Origin: Petrocella sp. FN5
GTDB taxonomy: Bacteria > Bacillota > Clostridia > Lachnospirales > Vallitaleaceae
DNA length: 50,667 bases
Direction: 5' to 3'
Assembly (NCBI RefSeq): GCF_029210395.1
Contig: NZ_JARGDP010000015.1
Coordinates: forward strand, 1-50,667
Below are positions 49,516-50,667 of this stretch, one piece after another. The notes under the pieces are model-generated. The model did not search any database. It was not told where the DNA came from and saw only the letters and a program-made list of their open reading frames with translations. Position numbers and translations under genes: made by a program. Positions within the stretch are counted from its first letter, which is position 1. Every line of letters begins with the position of its first letter.

Positions 49516-50667
49516 CTACTTTCTTTTAAATCTTCTAAGTGTGGGCAACAGCTTATTGAGCTGCTTTATAAATTGATCAACTTCTTCTTGTGTGTTGTAC
49601 TTGGAAAAGCTCAGTCGTATAGCATGATCTTTTTCATCCGCAGTCAAATTCAGTGCCGAAAGCGTCATGCTATGATTTTTCTTTTTTGAAGAACAAGCTG
49701 ATCCTGTCGATATGTATATCTGAAGTTCCTCTAATGCATGAAGCAACACTTCACTCTTCACACCGGATACACCTATGTTTAATATATGATATGCGCCTTT
49801 TTCTATGTCACCGTTAAAGGAGATATCAGGCACATCCTTCCTTAGTCTTGTAATCATATGTTCTTTTATGGCCTCTATATAGGTTCTGTTGTCAAGAAGT
49901 TGTGCATAGGCTTCTTCTGTTGCCACACCAAGTCCAATAATTCCCGGAACGTTTTCTGTACCGGACCGTATACCGCTTTCTTGACTACCGCCATAAAACA
50001 AAGGTACTATTTTAGTGCCTTCTTTTATATATATGGCACCGATGCCTTTAGGCCCATGAAGCTTATGACCACTTATGGTCAATAGGTCTATTTGGTCCTT
50101 CTTCGGTCTTAAGACATATTTGCCAAAAGCCTGAATGGCATCCACATGGAAGAAGGTATTTGGATTTATTGATTTAATCAGTTTCCCAATGAGACCCATG
50201 TCTTGTATTGTACCGATCTCATTGTTCACGTACATAATGGATACCATTAAAGTATCTTGCCTTACTAACTCTTCTAGAGCTTCTATTTGAACATAACCCA
50301 TACCATCTGTTGGAATGGGTTCAACCTCATACCCCATCGTATGAAGGTACCGAACAGTTTCCTTAACAGATGGGTGCTCGATAGAGGATACCAATATATG
50401 TTTACCACCTCTTGTATGGGCTGCTGCTACCCCGGTTATGGCAATATTGTTCGCTTCTGTTCCACCGGATGTAAAGTAAATCTCTTTTTTTTGAACTTTT
50501 AAAGCTTGGGCAAGTATCTGCCTACTGTTTTCAATCGCTTTTTCAGCTTCAAATCCCTTTTGATGTAAGGATGAAGGGTTGCCAAAATTCGTAGTTAGCA
50601 TACTTAACATAGCTTGTGCCACATCATCCGACACCTTCGTGGTTGCTGCATTATCAAAATATATTTC
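49516..50667 (-). CDS. Cysteine desulfurase (NifS/IscS family), 5' end outside window
   Basis: A PLP-dependent enzyme that takes sulfur from cysteine as a persulfide. The reading frame stays open to the last base of the window, encoding EIYFDNAATTKVSDDVA, the usual N-terminus, so only a few codons and the start lie outside. The PLP lysine is in ISGHKLHGPKGIGA, PLP-binding His in FFHVDAIQAFGK and the active-site Cys in YISTGSACSSKKKN. With thiI directly downstream, it resembles the NifZ-ThiI pairs of Firmicutes and most likely supplies sulfur for tRNA thiolation (inference). Confidence 0.94.
   Translation of the reverse strand, partial: EIYFDNAATTKVSDDVAQAMLSMLTTNFGNPSSLHQKGFEAEKAIENSRQILAQALKVQKKEIYFTSGGTEANNIAITGVAAAHTRGGKHILVSSIEHPSVKETVRYLHTMGYEVEPIPTDGMGYVQIEALEELVRQDTLMVSIMYVNNEIGTIQDMGLIGKLIKSINPNTFFHVDAIQAFGKYVLRPKKDQIDLLTISGHKLHGPKGIGAIYIKEGTKIVPLFYGGSQESGIRSGTENVPGIIGLGVATEEAYAQLLDNRTYIEAIKEHMITRLRKDVPDISFNGDIEKGAYHILNIGVSGVKSEVLLHALEELQIYISTGSACSSKKKNHSMTLSALNLTADEKDHAIRLSFSKYNTQEEVDQFIKQLNKLLPTLRRFKRK

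Overview
The window looks like a piece of chromosome from a low-GC, Gram-positive, probably anaerobic Clostridia-type bacterium. Gene families and gene order are those of Firmicutes: ireB-ruvX-DUF1292-fur-rnj-ylbF-mltG-trmR-U32, asp23-nusB-xseA-xseB-ispA-dxs-tlyA-nadK-argR-recN, and yqeG-aroE-aroK-aroQ-pepP-efp. Ribosome binding sites are strong, and promoters are frequently exact TTGACA-17-TATAAT. I cannot name the species. Almost everything is read on the minus strand; the exceptions are the nadABC operon and one small HPr-like gene.

Layout. (1) 1-6.8 kb: yicC, ygiQ, a HAD phosphatase, two RNA-modifying enzymes coupled by a TAATG overlap, and an alarmone synthetase. (2) 7.1-10.5 kb: plus-strand nadA-nadB-nadC with its own promoter, ending in a perfect bidirectional terminator. 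(3) 10.6-21.3 kb: one long minus-strand operon starting at the asp23 promoter and running through nusB, xseA, xseB, ispA, a YuiD-like membrane protein, a gene-free structured stretch, a small membrane protein, dxs, tlyA, nadK, argR and recN. (4) 21.4-25.6 kb: yqeG, the shikimate genes, a proline peptidase and efp. (5) 25.7-38.5 kb: a full type IV pilus locus with PilB, PilT, PilC, major pilin, prepilin peptidase, a fused PilM-PilN, PilO and four minor pilin-like proteins, one of them very large. (6) 38.6-46.2 kb: U32, trmR, mltG, ylbF, rnj, fur, DUF1292, ruvX and ireB. (7) 46.5-50.7 kb: mtaB, an HPr-like gene, thiI and a cysteine desulfurase cut by the window edge.

The most striking item is the gene-free stretch at about 16950-17540. 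Its size, higher GC, closing terminal helix, own -10 box, and position between ispA/yuiD and a small DUF21-like membrane protein followed by dxs identify it as an OLE RNA (ornate, large, extremophilic RNA) with its partner OapA. OLE RNA forms a membrane-bound ribonucleoprotein linked to stress adaptation in some Firmicutes, so this lineage probably carries that complex.

Two further structures do not fit ordinary annotation. A family of small palindromic, MITE-like elements (full length about 117 bp) has ends that contain a TTGACA -35 box; it occurs at 1-43, 6814-6893, 42754-42870, 46247-46364 and 46402-46446. Between trmR and mltG (40570-41138) lies an array of identical 129-bp units. Each unit folds into several nested hairpins, the array ends in a 14-bp inverted repeat overlapping the mltG stop codon, and one copy carries a further palindromic insertion. 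I recognise neither as a named family.
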